This document shows, piece by piece, positions 17,210 to 25,984 of a DNA stretch of 64,000 nucleotides (position 1 is its first letter; every line of letters starts with the position of its first letter). The notes under the pieces are model-generated. The model was not told where the DNA came from. It saw nothing but the letters and a program-made list of their open reading frames with translations, and made no database searches. The stretch is taken from NCBI RefSeq assembly GCF_019242955.1, contig NZ_CP066129.1, forward strand, positions 2,790,001 through 2,854,000. The letters run 5' to 3'. Origin of the DNA: Morganella morganii. Its GTDB lineage: Bacteria > Pseudomonadota > Gammaproteobacteria > Enterobacterales > Enterobacteriaceae. The position numbers and the translations under genes were made by a program.

Positions 17210-17983
17210 TTATTTTTTTGCGGATGATAAGTCACTAAAGAACGCGTTAAACTCATTTTCATTCTGATCGTTAAATCTGACCCGGTTAAAATCTTCAGAG
17301 AAAGAACAACCATATCCATCCTTAGCAATTAAATCGCTGTAATCCTGCACCAGAAGATATTTTTTTATGATATCCAGAGCCTGTTTTTTGGTTATTTTCA
17401 CACTGTATTCTGGTGAGCTGGGTAATTTTTTCTTATTGTTCATGTCAATGAGGTATGAGGTAACTGTCACTTCATCCTTATTTGTATGAATGAAAGACCG
17501 ATATATCCCATAAATAACGGCGCGTTTTACCATCAATTCTTTAACATCAGGGTGATCGCCCTGTACTGCTAAATTAGAAAGCCGTATGTGAAGTGGGGCT
17601 TCACTGATAATTTCCAATGAATTATTATCAGCATAGTAATCACCGAGATCGGTGAATGCATCAAGTGCAGTTTTGTAATCTGATTTGCACAGATCACTAT
17701 CAACAGATGTCTGAGCATTGGTAGCCTGTTGTGCAGATTCGACCGATACAGTCTCTGCTGGTTTAGCCGGTACCTTTTCCGTCTGCTGTTCCTGTGAGGA
17801 CTGAGGCTCATTTTTTACATCAGGGAAAAGCGCCCCGGCAATCATAGCCATGACCAAAAAACCACCAAGATAAAAAATTGACACTTTTTTTCTGTTTGGC
17901 ATTTTTACGATCTGCGGTTTTATAATTCCGATAACAAAAGCCAAAAGGGAAAGAAGCGCCAAGCCTAAAATAATATCAGCCAT
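17210..17983 (-). CDS. Membrane-anchored protein of unknown function, probably prophage cargo
   Basis: 257 residues, not recognised. Two N-terminal hydrophobic segments (IILGLALLSLLAFVIGII and YLGGFLVMAMIAGALF) flank the motif KPQIVKMPNRK. A Q/E/A-rich linker follows, then a soluble domain with KSDYKTALDAFTDLGDYYADNNSLE and a cysteine (DGYGCSF). The first segment resembles the whole of the 55-residue protein at 51664. It is AT-rich relative to the phage genes and lies outside the structural block just past ogr, where P2-like prophages often carry cargo next to the attachment site. No function is assigned. Confidence 0.7.
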   Translation of the reverse strand: MADIILGLALLSLLAFVIGIIKPQIVKMPNRKKVSIFYLGGFLVMAMIAGALFPDVKNEPQSSQEQQTEKVPAKPAETVSVESAQQATNAQTSVDSDLCKSDYKTALDAFTDLGDYYADNNSLEIISEAPLHIRLSNLAVQGDHPDVKELMVKRAVIYGIYRSFIHTNKDEVTVTSYLIDMNNKKKLPSSPEYSVKITKKQALDIIKKYLLVQDYSDLIAKDGYGCSFSEDFNRVRFNDQNENEFNAFFSDLSSAKK

Positions 17984-18200
17984 ATAGTCACCATCGGTTA
18001 AGAAAAGTTAAACAATCAAGGATGGGGTTCATTGAACAGGCGATAGGTGGAAAAGTAAAGCCCCAGACATCGGGGCTTTGATCTATATAATGCCGAATGT
18101 GGTCGCGATGTGGACATCGCCAGAAACAAATCCTTTTGTTTCATGCAGATAAGTCACTACTTACACGCCGCTTTTGCGGCGTTATTTATTTCTGCCCTTA
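17984..18200. other. Probable prophage-host junction region
   Basis: A 217-base gap between the last cargo gene and the conserved host gene yejK. It holds a hairpin AAAGCCCC / GGGGCTTT at 18057-18079, an inverted repeat GCGATGT-gg-ACATCGC at 18105-18120 and a second hairpin ACGCCGC / GCGGCGT at 18163-18180 just before yejK ends. The right attachment site should lie here, but it cannot be fixed without the other prophage end. Confidence 0.45.
18057..18079 (+). terminator. Hairpin with GC stem in the prophage-host junction
   Basis: AAAGCCCC and GGGGCTTT form an 8-bp stem with a seven-base loop. The flanking runs are short, so it may end either strand's transcripts weakly. It shares its GCCCC/GGGGC core with the terminator after ogr. 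Confidence 0.5.
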
Positions 18201-19205
18201 CTACCCTTTATTACCACGGCGCTGTAACTGATCCCGCAGATTCGGCGGAGTTCCTTTAATGGTCAGGGTATCCGTGGCCGCATCCCAGAAAATCCGCTCA
18301 CCCAGCAACATCGCATCAAAATTAATGGTCAGCCCGCCGCCACTGCCGGCAAATTTTGTCAGCTGACGCAATGTGCTGCGATCAGCCGGGAAAGAGTCTT
18401 CCAGACCGTACTCTTTTTCCTGTGTAAACTGCGCAAAACTCTGCTCACCCAGCGGCGGCAGTTCTGCGGACAGTTCGGTCAGCTGAATCTCTTCACCGCT
18501 CTGCAACTGCTCCGTGCAGTAATCAAATACCTGTTTGCGGTAAGACTGACGCTCCTGTTTATCCGCCTGTGCTTCCTCACAGTAATCATCCAGTGCCTGC
18601 AGCAATCCTTTGTTCTGGATTTTGGCATTAAAGCCCTCAGCGGCACCGAGAAAATCCATAAAGAAATCGGACACTTTACGCCCGACACGACCTTTAAGGA
18701 ATGTCAGGTAACGGCTGGACTCCGGATTGGTTTCCCATTCGGTCAGATCAATGCGGGCAATGATATCCGCATGCGGGATATCCAGATAATGGGTGCTGTT
18801 GAGCTCCAGGCTCTCATTCACCAGCATGCTCTGGCAGTTGTCGAGTACCGCCACCAGCAGATATTCCACCGCCAGATAACGGTAGTGAGCAAATAACACC
18901 ACGCCGCCCTGGGCAAACGGATATTTCGCCAGCTCATCCTTCAGGCGTACGGTTGCCGCGCGGGTAAAGGCATGAAACTCTTCCTCCCCCTGCCGCTGCA
19001 GACGCAGCGCCGCTGATAGTTCGCTCTCTTCATTAAATACACCGTACGCTTTGCTTTTCGCGCTGTAGACCCGGTGCAGTTCAGCCATCATTTCCTCAAC
19101 AATGGCGGTTTTTTCCAGTGGTGTGTCCCGCAGCACCACTTCCAGTGTCTGTTCATCGCGTTTAATCAGCTGATGTAACGCAATCTGAATGATATCCAGA
19201 CTCAT
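18201..19205 (-). CDS. yejK: Nucleoid-associated protein YejK/NdpA
   Basis: Nucleoid-associated protein, 334 residues, equal to the E. coli homologue. The chosen start [27 protein letters not shown] has an aaggagt ribosome site on the minus strand. An upstream in-frame ATG adding 36 codons is rejected. Family segments are [25 protein letters not shown] ([21 protein letters not shown]) and [14 protein letters not shown]. It is divergent from yejL, as in E. coli. The 232-base gap to yejL should hold promoters for both. Confidence 0.96.
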   Translation of the reverse strand: MSLDIIQIALHQLIKRDEQTLEVVLRDTPLEKTAIVEEMMAELHRVYSAKSKAYGVFNEESELSAALRLQRQGEEEFHAFTRAATVRLKDELAKYPFAQGGVVLFAHYRYLAVEYLLVAVLDNCQSMLVNESLELNSTHYLDIPHADIIARIDLTEWETNPESSRYLTFLKGRVGRKVSDFFMDFLGAAEGFNAKIQNKGLLQALDDYCEEAQADKQERQSYRKQVFDYCTEQLQSGEEIQLTELSAELPPLGEQSFAQFTQEKEYGLEDSFPADRSTLRQLTKFAGSGGGLTINFDAMLLGERIFWDAATDTLTIKGTPPNLRDQLQRRGNKG

Positions 19206-19437
19206 CTTTAACTCCTTCGGCCTCGTTTGCGCGTATTCAAACATCGTTGCAATCTGTGCGCAAGTCACATTCACAGGAGAATGTGACAAGACAGGATAAT
19301 CCGCGGCGCGCATACTGAAATTGACCGGTTACCTGCGTAACCGGACCCATAATTGAAATAATTTTCCGCAAAAAGCAGAAATACGGCCGCTCATCAGTTA
19401 TGATATAGAGCTTTGTACAATCAGGATATCTACGTTT

Positions 19438-19665
19438 ATGCCGCAATCATCCCGCTACAGTGATGAACACGTTGAAAAGTTACTGGCTGAGCTGGTCAGT
19501 GTGCTGGAAAAAAACCGGACACCGACCGACCTTTCTCTTATGGTGTTAGGAAATATGGTGACCAATCTCATCAATACCAGTGTTGCGCCGTCACAACGCG
19601 CAAATATTGCTGAATCCTTCGCCCGCGCCCTGCAATCTTCCGTCAGTGAAGATAAAGCGCACTGA
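19438..19665 (+). CDS. yejL: UPF0352 protein YejL
   Basis: A small conserved cytoplasmic protein, 75 residues, of unknown function. The sequence [20 protein letters not shown] with [21 protein letters not shown] is the UPF0352 signature. It lies 27 bases ahead of yejM and is probably cotranscribed with it. Confidence 0.95.
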   Translation: MPQSSRYSDEHVEKLLAELVSVLEKNRTPTDLSLMVLGNMVTNLINTSVAPSQRANIAESFARALQSSVSEDKAH

Positions 19666-19692
19666 CCGCATTCCGGCTGACGACGAAACTCT

Positions 19693-21462
19693 ATGGTAAC
19701 GTATCGTCCGAAATACGGTGACAAAGTCTCCCAGATGATAAGCTGGGGGCACTGGTTCACCCTGTTTAATATTCTGCTGAGTCTCGCACTCAGCAGCCGT
19801 TACCTGTTTATTTCTGACTGGCCGGACACCCTGATTGGCCGTATTTACGCCATCACCAGCTGGCTGGGACATTTCAGTTTCCTGGCCTTCGCCCTGTATC
19901 TGCTGATTGTGTTCCCGCTCACGTTTGTGGTGATGTCACAACGGCTGCTGCGCTTTTTATCCGCCGCGCTCGGTACAGCGGGGCTGACACTGCTGCTGTT
20001 TGATATCGGCATTTATGAACAGTTCCGCCTGCATTTAAACCCGGTTGTCTGGGATCTTGTCGTCAACCCGGAACAGGGGGAAATGGCACGGCGCTGGCAG
20101 TTTATCTTTATTGCGATCCCGGTCATTTTCCTGATCGAGATGTTGTTCGGTACCTGGAGCTGGCAGAAACTGCGCAGCCTCAACCGGCAAAAATTTGGTA
20201 AACCCGTTGCAGTGGTCTTTATCACCGCCTTTATTACCTCCCATATTATGTATATCTGGGCGGATGCTAATTTCTATCGTCCGGTCACCATGCAGCGCTA
20301 TAACCTGCCGGTGTCTTATCCGATGACGGCACGTAAATTCCTGGAGCGTCACGGCCTGCTCGACAGCACCAGTTATGAACAGCAACTGTTGCTGCACGGC
20401 GACCCGACCGCGCAGGGTGTTGAATACCCGATCAACAAACTGACCTATGCAGACAGCGGCAGCGGCTACAATTTACTGCTTATCACCCTCACCTCGCTGA
20501 GCCGGGAAGATATTGATAAGGCAATGCCGAATCTGAACCGGTTTGCACAGGAAAGCACGCAATTCACACAGCACTACAGCAGTGAAATCAATCCGGAACG
20601 GGCACAATTCGGGCTCTATTACGGCATTTCCGGTACCTATTATGACGGCATCCTGAACGGACGTATCCCGTCTGCACTGATGTCTGCACTGAGTGCGCAG
20701 AATTATCAGACCGGATTCTTCTCAACGGAAAACTTTGCCTCCCCGCTCTTCCGCTATGCCCTGCTGGCGGATTACAGCCTGCCGCCGCTGCGTGACGGGC
20801 AGGACAACCGCGGGACAGCCACCGCCTCTGCGGATGTGGCAGAACGCTGGTCACTCTGGCTGAAACAGACCCGTAAAGATCAGCCGTGGTTTGCGCTGAT
20901 TAACCTCAGCACCCCGTTACCGGACGGTCATTCCGCCCCGGATATGACAAATATTGATAACACGCTGGACGCACTGATTCAGGATATCCGTGTACGCGGC
21001 GAGTGGGATAAAACCGTTATCGTCATCACCGCCGGTACCGGTGACAGCGTGGAAAAACTGCAGGATAACTGGGTTACTGACGGTAAATTTAACCGTGACC
21101 AGTTGCGCGTTCCGCTGATCGTTCACTGGCCGGATACACCAGCGCAAACCATCAGCAAACTGACCGCACACCCGGATATTATGGCAACCCTGATGCAGCG
21201 CCTGCTGCACGTCAGTAACCCGCCCGGAGAATACACACAGGGAGATGACCTCTTCACTGCTGTACGGCGTAAGCCCTGGATATTTACCGGGGATAACAGC
21301 AATCTGGTGATTATCAAACCGGACACAGCATCGCTGCTGACATCCCAGGGCAAATATCAGCGCTTTGGTGAGGATGATGAAAAAATCCGTAACGCCAAGC
21401 CGGATATGGCTGAATTGCTGCAGGTTCTTACAGAGCAGAAGCGCTTTATCGATACCCATTAA
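19693..21462 (+). CDS. yejM: Inner-membrane sulfatase-like regulator YejM (LapC/PbgA)
   Basis: An essential regulator of lipopolysaccharide synthesis in E. coli, where it controls LpxC stability through LapB and binds lipid A. 589 residues. The N-terminal ~200 residues hold about five membrane segments (WFTLFNILLSLALSSRYLF, FSFLAFALYLLIVFPLTFVVM, and others). The rest is a periplasmic alkaline-phosphatase-superfamily domain (YNLLLITLTSLSREDIDKAMPNLNRFAQES, TVIVITAGTGDS). The normal catalytic Thr/metal set of sulfatases is known to be incomplete in this family. Followed by tRNA-Pro, as in E. coli. Confidence 0.95.
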   Translation: MVTYRPKYGDKVSQMISWGHWFTLFNILLSLALSSRYLFISDWPDTLIGRIYAITSWLGHFSFLAFALYLLIVFPLTFVVMSQRLLRFLSAALGTAGLTLLLFDIGIYEQFRLHLNPVVWDLVVNPEQGEMARRWQFIFIAIPVIFLIEMLFGTWSWQKLRSLNRQKFGKPVAVVFITAFITSHIMYIWADANFYRPVTMQRYNLPVSYPMTARKFLERHGLLDSTSYEQQLLLHGDPTAQGVEYPINKLTYADSGSGYNLLLITLTSLSREDIDKAMPNLNRFAQESTQFTQHYSSEINPERAQFGLYYGISGTYYDGILNGRIPSALMSALSAQNYQTGFFSTENFASPLFRYALLADYSLPPLRDGQDNRGTATASADVAERWSLWLKQTRKDQPWFALINLSTPLPDGHSAPDMTNIDNTLDALIQDIRVRGEWDKTVIVITAGTGDSVEKLQDNWVTDGKFNRDQLRVPLIVHWPDTPAQTISKLTAHPDIMATLMQRLLHVSNPPGEYTQGDDLFTAVRRKPWIFTGDNSNLVIIKPDTASLLTSQGKYQRFGEDDEKIRNAKPDMAELLQVLTEQKRFIDTH

Positions 21463-21537
21463 CGGCAGGATAAAAAAAGCACAACCGGACAGCTCTGTCT
21501 TGCTTTAATCAAAGAAAACAGTAGTATAGACATCATT

Positions 21538-21614
21538 CGGCATGTAGCGCAGCTTGGTAGCGCACCGTCATGGGGTGTCGGGGGTCGCAGGTTCAAATCC
21601 TGTCATGCCGACCA
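21538..21614 (+). tRNA. proL: tRNA-Pro(GGG)
   Basis: A 77-base cloverleaf: acceptor CGGCATG pairs with CATGCCG before the encoded ACCA. The D-arm AGCGCAGCTTGGTAGCGC, an anticodon loop containing GGG in ATGGGGT and the T-arm GTTCAAATC are clear. The position downstream of yejM equals E. coli proL. Confidence 0.97.
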
Positions 21615-21623
21615 GCATTTTTA

Positions 21624-21666
21624 TAAGAAAACCAACCTGTTAGGGTTGGTTTTTTTGTGCCTGTCA
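21624..21666 (+). repeat. Direct repeat copy 1 containing the tRNA-Pro terminator
   Basis: TAAGAAAACCAACC, a short loop, then GGTTGGTTTTTTT and a CCTGTCA tail: a rho-independent terminator directly after tRNA-Pro. A 43-base near-copy lies at 23689-23731, with differences almost only in the loop. The two copies bound about 2 kb. This could mark a past site-specific insertion next to the tRNA. Confidence 0.75.
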
Positions 21667-21924
21667 AAATACCGATGGTAAAATAATGGTAAAACCACCG
21701 ACTGAATACAGCTGCGATTTCACCCTTTCCCACCGGCTGCTGACTAAAATTGTGTATGCCGGTGACAGCATTTCACGCTTCATTTTGTACCAGCTGTCGC
21801 TGCATGGTCCGCTATGAGCAAAAAAACGGACAAGGGGGATGATCCGAATTAATGTAATCTTCATTATTTGATTAGTCAGCCGGCTTAAAGTAAACACGGT
21901 CAGCACTGAACCGGAGATAGCGGT

Positions 21925-22537
21925 ATGACGAACAAAATCAAAAACACAGAAGAGCTTGAAGCACTTTACGGTAAACCGGCAGAAGCCTCTTTATTGAAAG
22001 AAGTGAATTATATTCACCCTCTGTACCGGCCTTATATTGAATCCTCACCATTTCTGGCAATTGCTACCTGCGGCTCCGATGGGATGGATGTTTCCCCCGG
22101 GGGATGCACCGGGATTTTTAGTGATTGAAGATGAGCATACACTGTTGTTACCAGACCGGCGCGGAAATAACCGTATTGACAGTATGCGTAACCTGCTGGA
22201 AAACAATCAGATTGCATTACTACTTCTGATACCAGAAGTAAACGAAACCCTGCGTATCAACGGTACAGCGGAAATTATCATTGATTCAGAGATTCTGGCA
22301 CAATTCAGTGTAAACGGTGTACTGCCACGTTCGGTACTGCGTATCCGTGTGGAACGGGTCTTTTTTCAGTGCGGACGTGCCCTGATCCGCTCCGGATTGT
22401 GGCAGAGTAAATATCCGGCAGAAAAGGGAAAAATTCCGCCACCGGGGCAGATTCTCAAATCCATCAGCCGTGACGAATTCGATGGTGATGCGTATGATGC
22501 AGAGCTGCCGTCACGGATAGCGAAAACCCTGTACTGA
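21925..22537 (+). pseudogene. FMN-binding PPOX-family flavoprotein (MSMEG_1061-like), frameshifted
   Basis: Two overlapping frames together make one pyridoxamine-oxidase-like protein. The first frame (from MTNKIKNTEELEALYGKPAEAS) runs to ATCGSDGMDVSP. The second resumes at GDAPGFLVIEDEHTLLLPDRRGNNR and continues to ELPSRIAKTLY. The family motif expected at the join is D-V-S-P-R-G-D-x-P-G-F, so one base is missing in the palindromic run CCCCCGGGGG at 22094-22103. This may be a true null allele or a sequencing/assembly slip in the G/C run. Apart from this the gene looks healthy. Expected role: flavin-dependent oxidoreductase. Confidence 0.82.
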
Positions 22538-22728
22538 ATAGTACAGGGTAGGATTATTGGTAAAGTAAAAAATCAATAGCTTGATTTTTCTTTATTTTAA
22601 TATTTGCATTAAAAATGTCTGCAAAAGTATTATTCACCGCTATTAGTAACGTTCTGTTCAGGATTCATTTAACTCATATCGAATATATTACCTGCCACCT
22701 AGTACTACTTTATTGCATTAATTTATTT

Positions 22729-22754
22729 GCCCGGTTGATTACCGGGCTTTTTTT
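22729..22754 (+). terminator. Rho-independent terminator downstream of the PPOX gene
   Basis: GCCCGGT / ACCGGGC stem with a TGATT loop followed by eight T. It lies about 190 bases after the PPOX stop. The stretch 22538-22728 before it is AT-rich and holds no convincing gene. Confidence 0.78.
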
Positions 22755-22817
22755 ATCTTCTGACCTTTTCCCTTTCTTCACTCTCTGTATATGGACAGCA
22801 TTAACTTACACTGCTAA

Positions 22818-23282
22818 CTACTGAATTGTTCCATTATCCAAGAGAATCAGGCAACCAAGTGCATCGGTGATATCCGTAATCTCACCTTTTATTTTTGCAG
22901 TTTGTCCTTTTTTAATTTTAAGAACATTCTTTTCTTCACTTGGTTTTAACGTATATGAGGCAGCATCTTTATTATTAAATTTAATAGCGACCACTTTAGG
23001 CGGAGTTGGTTTATAGAGATCATATCTGACTACCTCTTCTAAACTTGTGATAGTGTTCACCTTTCCTTCGAAGATGACCCACTTCCCTCTCCATTTTTGC
23101 TTCGCTGATATTTCATTATCATCAAAGTCCTTACATACTTCTGAATAAGTAGTTTTAATTACTGTTGAATCCACCGAAGGGGATATTTGGTTTACAGCAC
23201 TATTAACTGAGCGAATAGCGTCATTTATTTTGCATCCCGATAATAATGTAATTATGGTCAGCAGCAATATTTTGTTTTTCAT
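22818..23282 (-). CDS. Lipoprotein with OB-fold-like domain (tRNA_anti-like), unknown function
   Basis: A 154-residue predicted lipoprotein: MKNKILLLTIITLLSGC is a signal peptide with lipobox LSGC. The seven codons upstream of this ATG are ignored as non-signal sequence. The mature part (ISAKQKWRGKWVIFEGKVNTI...KKGQTAKIKGEITDITDALGCLILLDN) looks like the small OB-fold found in tRNA_anti-like lipoproteins. AT-rich and alone on its strand. Role unknown. Confidence 0.75.
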   Translation of the reverse strand: MKNKILLLTIITLLSGCKINDAIRSVNSAVNQISPSVDSTVIKTTYSEVCKDFDDNEISAKQKWRGKWVIFEGKVNTITSLEEVVRYDLYKPTPPKVVAIKFNNKDAASYTLKPSEEKNVLKIKKGQTAKIKGEITDITDALGCLILLDNGTIQ

Positions 23283-23303
23283 ATAAATCCCTTTATAAAA
23301 CAC

Positions 23304-23688
23304 AACCTTAACAATAAATTCATTAATTAAATAAGTCGGCTCACCGATATCATTTATGAGCGTATTTTTATTTAAAAATCATATTCAAACAAGATAAACA
23401 AAAAAATCTCCTAAAATTGTAGCGTTTCATCCGGTTATTTAAAATAAGAAAAATCCTGCCAGCCCGGAAGTTGACTATTATTAAGAAGGATAGTTTTTCA
23501 GATACACTATTATCATCATTCTTTCTTCATGTGTATAAAGCGTAAACGTGTAAAACTTATATAAATTTCTATCAGCACTACTCATAAGTGACGTTTACAG
23601 AGTTTTATAAAATTGATTGCTGATATCTGAGCTCCGGGTACAAAAAAACCGCCGGAGCGGTCTGTTTGGATTTCGGCTTTAGCCGGTT
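23304..23688. other. AT-rich gap without a convincing gene
   Basis: 385 bases between the lipoprotein start and the second direct repeat. No ORF with family likeness. It contains a short hairpin AACCGCC-ggag-CGGTCTG-like element near 23647 and probably the lipoprotein promoter on the minus strand. Confidence 0.5.
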
Positions 23689-23731
23689 TAAGAAAACCAA
23701 CCTGCTGCGGTTGGTTTTTTTGTACCTGTCA
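23689..23731 (+). repeat. Direct repeat copy 2 (orphan terminator)
   Basis: Near-copy of 21624-21666: TAAGAAAACCAACC, changed loop, GGTTGGTTTTTTT, CCTGTCA. It is oriented to stop plus-strand transcription although no plus-strand gene precedes it. This suggests it is a displaced tRNA-Pro terminator. Confidence 0.72.
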
Positions 23732-23742
23732 TCTGCAGACAA

Positions 23743-24213
23743 TCACACCTTAAGCATTTTCACCGTTTCATCAATATCTATTTCATCTTCTGAAAAAATC
23801 AGTGTGGTTCCGTGTTGTGTGGTTATCGCCAGTTTTTTCAGTGTGCGTGTTTCAGCCGGAGCGTCGGATTTTGGTCTGATACTGTTCATCAGTATTCCGA
23901 CAGACAGAACCACATTATCTTTATCAATCCCGGTATTTGCTTCTTCTTCGCTGTAGACCACGAAAGATTTAATGGCTGTCAGTTTAATACGCTCGCCGGC
24001 GATAAAAATGTATTTACTTTCCGGTACCACTTTTACCGCATAGGCTGACAGCCCTTTGTTATTGGTAGTGGGCTCAAATGTCACGGCGGCATTTTTCTTA
24101 ATCAGGTCAGGATTGGCGACCTTAACCACATGAAAATAACGGTTATCACCGTTTTCATCTTTGATAAACCCAAAACCCTTATCTTCAAACCACGTTGTGA
24201 TTGTTCCGTTCAT
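23743..24213 (-). CDS. Cold-shock-domain protein with C-terminal extension
   Basis: 156 residues from MNGTITTWFEDKGFGFIKDENGDNRYFHVVKV. The cold-shock domain has the RNP1 motif KGFGFI and an RNP2-like RYFHVV. The ATG at 24213 is chosen because the aggtgg ribosome site lies 8 bases ahead, while the ATG two codons earlier is too close to it. After ~75 residues comes a second domain (YIFIAGERIKLTAIKSFVVYSEEEANTG...TLKKLAITTQHGTTLIFSEDEID) unlike the plain 70-residue Csp proteins. A nucleic-acid-binding role is likely; the extension is not recognised. Confidence 0.8.
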   Translation of the reverse strand: MNGTITTWFEDKGFGFIKDENGDNRYFHVVKVANPDLIKKNAAVTFEPTTNNKGLSAYAVKVVPESKYIFIAGERIKLTAIKSFVVYSEEEANTGIDKDNVVLSVGILMNSIRPKSDAPAETRTLKKLAITTQHGTTLIFSEDEIDIDETVKMLKV

Positions 24214-24336
24214 CGCCATTACCACCTGCTTAATCAATTATCTTCTGAGTTGTTACAGCGCGCAGTATAGAACACAATGCCTGCGCAGACCACGCCTTTG
24301 GTCTGAGCTGTCATTATGATGCTTACCGGGGTATCA

Positions 24337-24683
24337 ATGGATAAAAAATAACCACGTCTGCCGCACAGGCGAAAATTGATATTACCGCGATCGGGCAGTG
24401 CAAATACAGCGGGCAGCTAACCCCCGAAGATATTGCCGGGCAACCCGGCGACGGTGAAATTCATCTTATTTACCGGACAGATACGGCCGGAAGAGCCTAT
24501 CCGGTAAAAATAACCCAAAACACCTGTGATGATAAATGTACCGCACGGGATGCCATACGGGTGCTGCGGAAAATAAGATGTCCGCCTGCACCGCCCCGCT
24601 ATAACCGCAAAATGATTATTAAATTTTACAGTGATACAGAAAAACAACCGGACAAATTTACGCCCGGCAATCTGATGGTTTGA
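24337..24683 (+). pseudogene. Remnant of a secreted TonB-C-like protein lacking its signal sequence
   Basis: An open frame without its own start reads TSAAQAKIDITAIGQCKYSGQLTPEDIAGQ... and later DDKCTARDAIRVLRKIRCPPAPPRYNRKMIIKFYSDTE. This pattern resembles the TonB C-terminal fold (A..AL+...P...G...I.F). TSAAQA looks like the end of a signal peptide, but the hydrophobic core is missing. The only nearby ATG (24337, MDKK then stop) is in another frame. It therefore seems to have lost its export signal by deletion. It converges on and overlaps the end of the next minus-strand gene. The family assignment is tentative. Confidence 0.5.
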
Positions 24684-25092
24684 GATTTATCTGCATAACC
24701 CGGGTTCCGCCCGAAAAATAGTTATGCTGCAGCCCGGCGGGAAATGCCAGTTGCCATAACCGCATGATCGCTGAATCCTGACAATATTTTCCTGTCAGGA
24801 TGCCCTGCATTTTATTTATCGCCTGCTCTTCTCTGAATAATTCAGGCGGCAATCCGGTAACCTGATAATTCAGGATAATCACGTTATTCTCACGGGTGAC
24901 TTCCGTCAGAAGGGTATAAACATCAAACCGGATAGGCAGCAGCTGACTTTCATTTTTAATGATCATCGCCTGAAGTGCATCGTATTCTCCGGCCGTTTTT
25001 TTACCTGTTGTTGCTGTATCTGCCTGTGCAGAACTGAAAAGAAAGAGAGAAAAAAATAACATCCCTGCTTTGATAATGACATTGTTCATCAT
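24658..25092 (-). CDS. Secreted protein of unknown function
   Basis: 144 residues with a clear signal peptide (IIKAGMLFFSLFLFSSAQA, cleavage before DTATT). The mature part has a YDALQAMIIKNESQLLPIRFDVYTLLTEVTRENNVIILNYQV segment and two cysteines (KYCQDS and PSDC) that could form a disulfide. It resembles small periplasmic proteins that sit beside TonB-like or inhibitor genes, but no family is named. It lies 14 bases after the TSUP transporter gene's neighbour boundary, on the same strand. Confidence 0.72.
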   Translation of the reverse strand: MMNNVIIKAGMLFFSLFLFSSAQADTATTGKKTAGEYDALQAMIIKNESQLLPIRFDVYTLLTEVTRENNVIILNYQVTGLPPELFREEQAINKMQGILTGKYCQDSAIMRLWQLAFPAGLQHNYFSGGTRVMQINLKPSDCRA

Positions 25093-25106
25093 TGTCCTGT
25101 TCCCTG

Positions 25107-25859
25107 TTAAAAATACATATCAAATAACATTTTGGTACTGATCCCGGCAGAAACCAGAATAATCATCGGTTTTATCACTTTCAGTCCGGAACTCAGCACA
25201 ACCCCGGCTCCCAGCCGCGCCCCGATAGCCTGTCCGGCAAACATCAGCAATCCCAGCGACCACATCATTTTACCCCCGGCGATAAAAAAGATAACGGATG
25301 AGGTATTGGAGGCCAGGTTCAGAAAATTAGAGTGAATCTGTGCTTTATCGATCCTGTATCCTAACAGCAGCATATAACTGATGGTATAAAATGTCCCGGC
25401 ACCGGCACCTAAAAATCCGTCATAAAACCCGACACCACCGCCGCAGATAAATGAAAACATGAAAAAAGAAACACGCTGTTTTTCTTTGGATTTAGTGATA
25501 TCAGGGGCAAAAATAAAGTACAGCGTGACCCCGATAATTAATCCCGGCAGTAATTTTTTCAGAAAAGTCGGATCAATAAACTGCACAAAAATCGTTCCCG
25601 CTGCGGCACCAAAAAAAGTGGTAATAAATACCCATTTGTTATTTTTTAAATCAATCCGCCCCTGACGTAAAAAATAAATTCCGGATGTTAATGAACTACC
25701 CAATGCCTGCATCTTATTTGTTGCCAACGCGTTAGCAGGCGGTAACCCGGAGATCAGAAGCGCCGTAATAGAAAGAAAACCACCGCCGCCGGACACCACA
25801 TTGATAAATCCGGCAGCCACGGCAACAAAAAACATGACAATAAGAAATGTTATGCTCAT
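25107..25859 (-). CDS. TSUP family membrane transporter (TauE/SafE-like)
   Basis: A multi-pass membrane protein of 250 residues. FINVVSGGGGFLSITALLISGLPPANALATNKMQALGSSLTSG near the N-terminus is the hallmark of the sulfite exporter TauE/SafE family. A second half-repeat carries FYDGFLGAGAGTFYTISYMLLLGYRIDKAQIHSNFLNLASN. The start at MSITFLIVMF is preferred to an upstream ATG that adds 16 codons of unlikely sequence. Probably moves sulfur- or carboxylate-containing anions; substrate unknown. Confidence 0.88.
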   Translation of the reverse strand: MSITFLIVMFFVAVAAGFINVVSGGGGFLSITALLISGLPPANALATNKMQALGSSLTSGIYFLRQGRIDLKNNKWVFITTFFGAAAGTIFVQFIDPTFLKKLLPGLIIGVTLYFIFAPDITKSKEKQRVSFFMFSFICGGGVGFYDGFLGAGAGTFYTISYMLLLGYRIDKAQIHSNFLNLASNTSSVIFFIAGGKMMWSLGLLMFAGQAIGARLGAGVVLSSGLKVIKPMIILVSAGISTKMLFDMYF

Positions 25860-25984
25860 GGAAAGACACTTTAAATTATAGGGATAATCAGTATATAAAA
25901 AGCACACACCTGAAAAAGTGATACCGCCCCTGCTGCCGGATATTTGGTATAATAACTCGTCATCATACTAAACAGGGTACTAAT

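Noticed and set aside
21664..21906. 80-codon minus ORF and a 43-codon plus ORF (MVKPPTEYSCDF...) after tRNA-Pro
   Set aside because: Too short and without secure likeness; a remote resemblance of the plus frame to the N-terminus of Fic-type proteins could not be supported.
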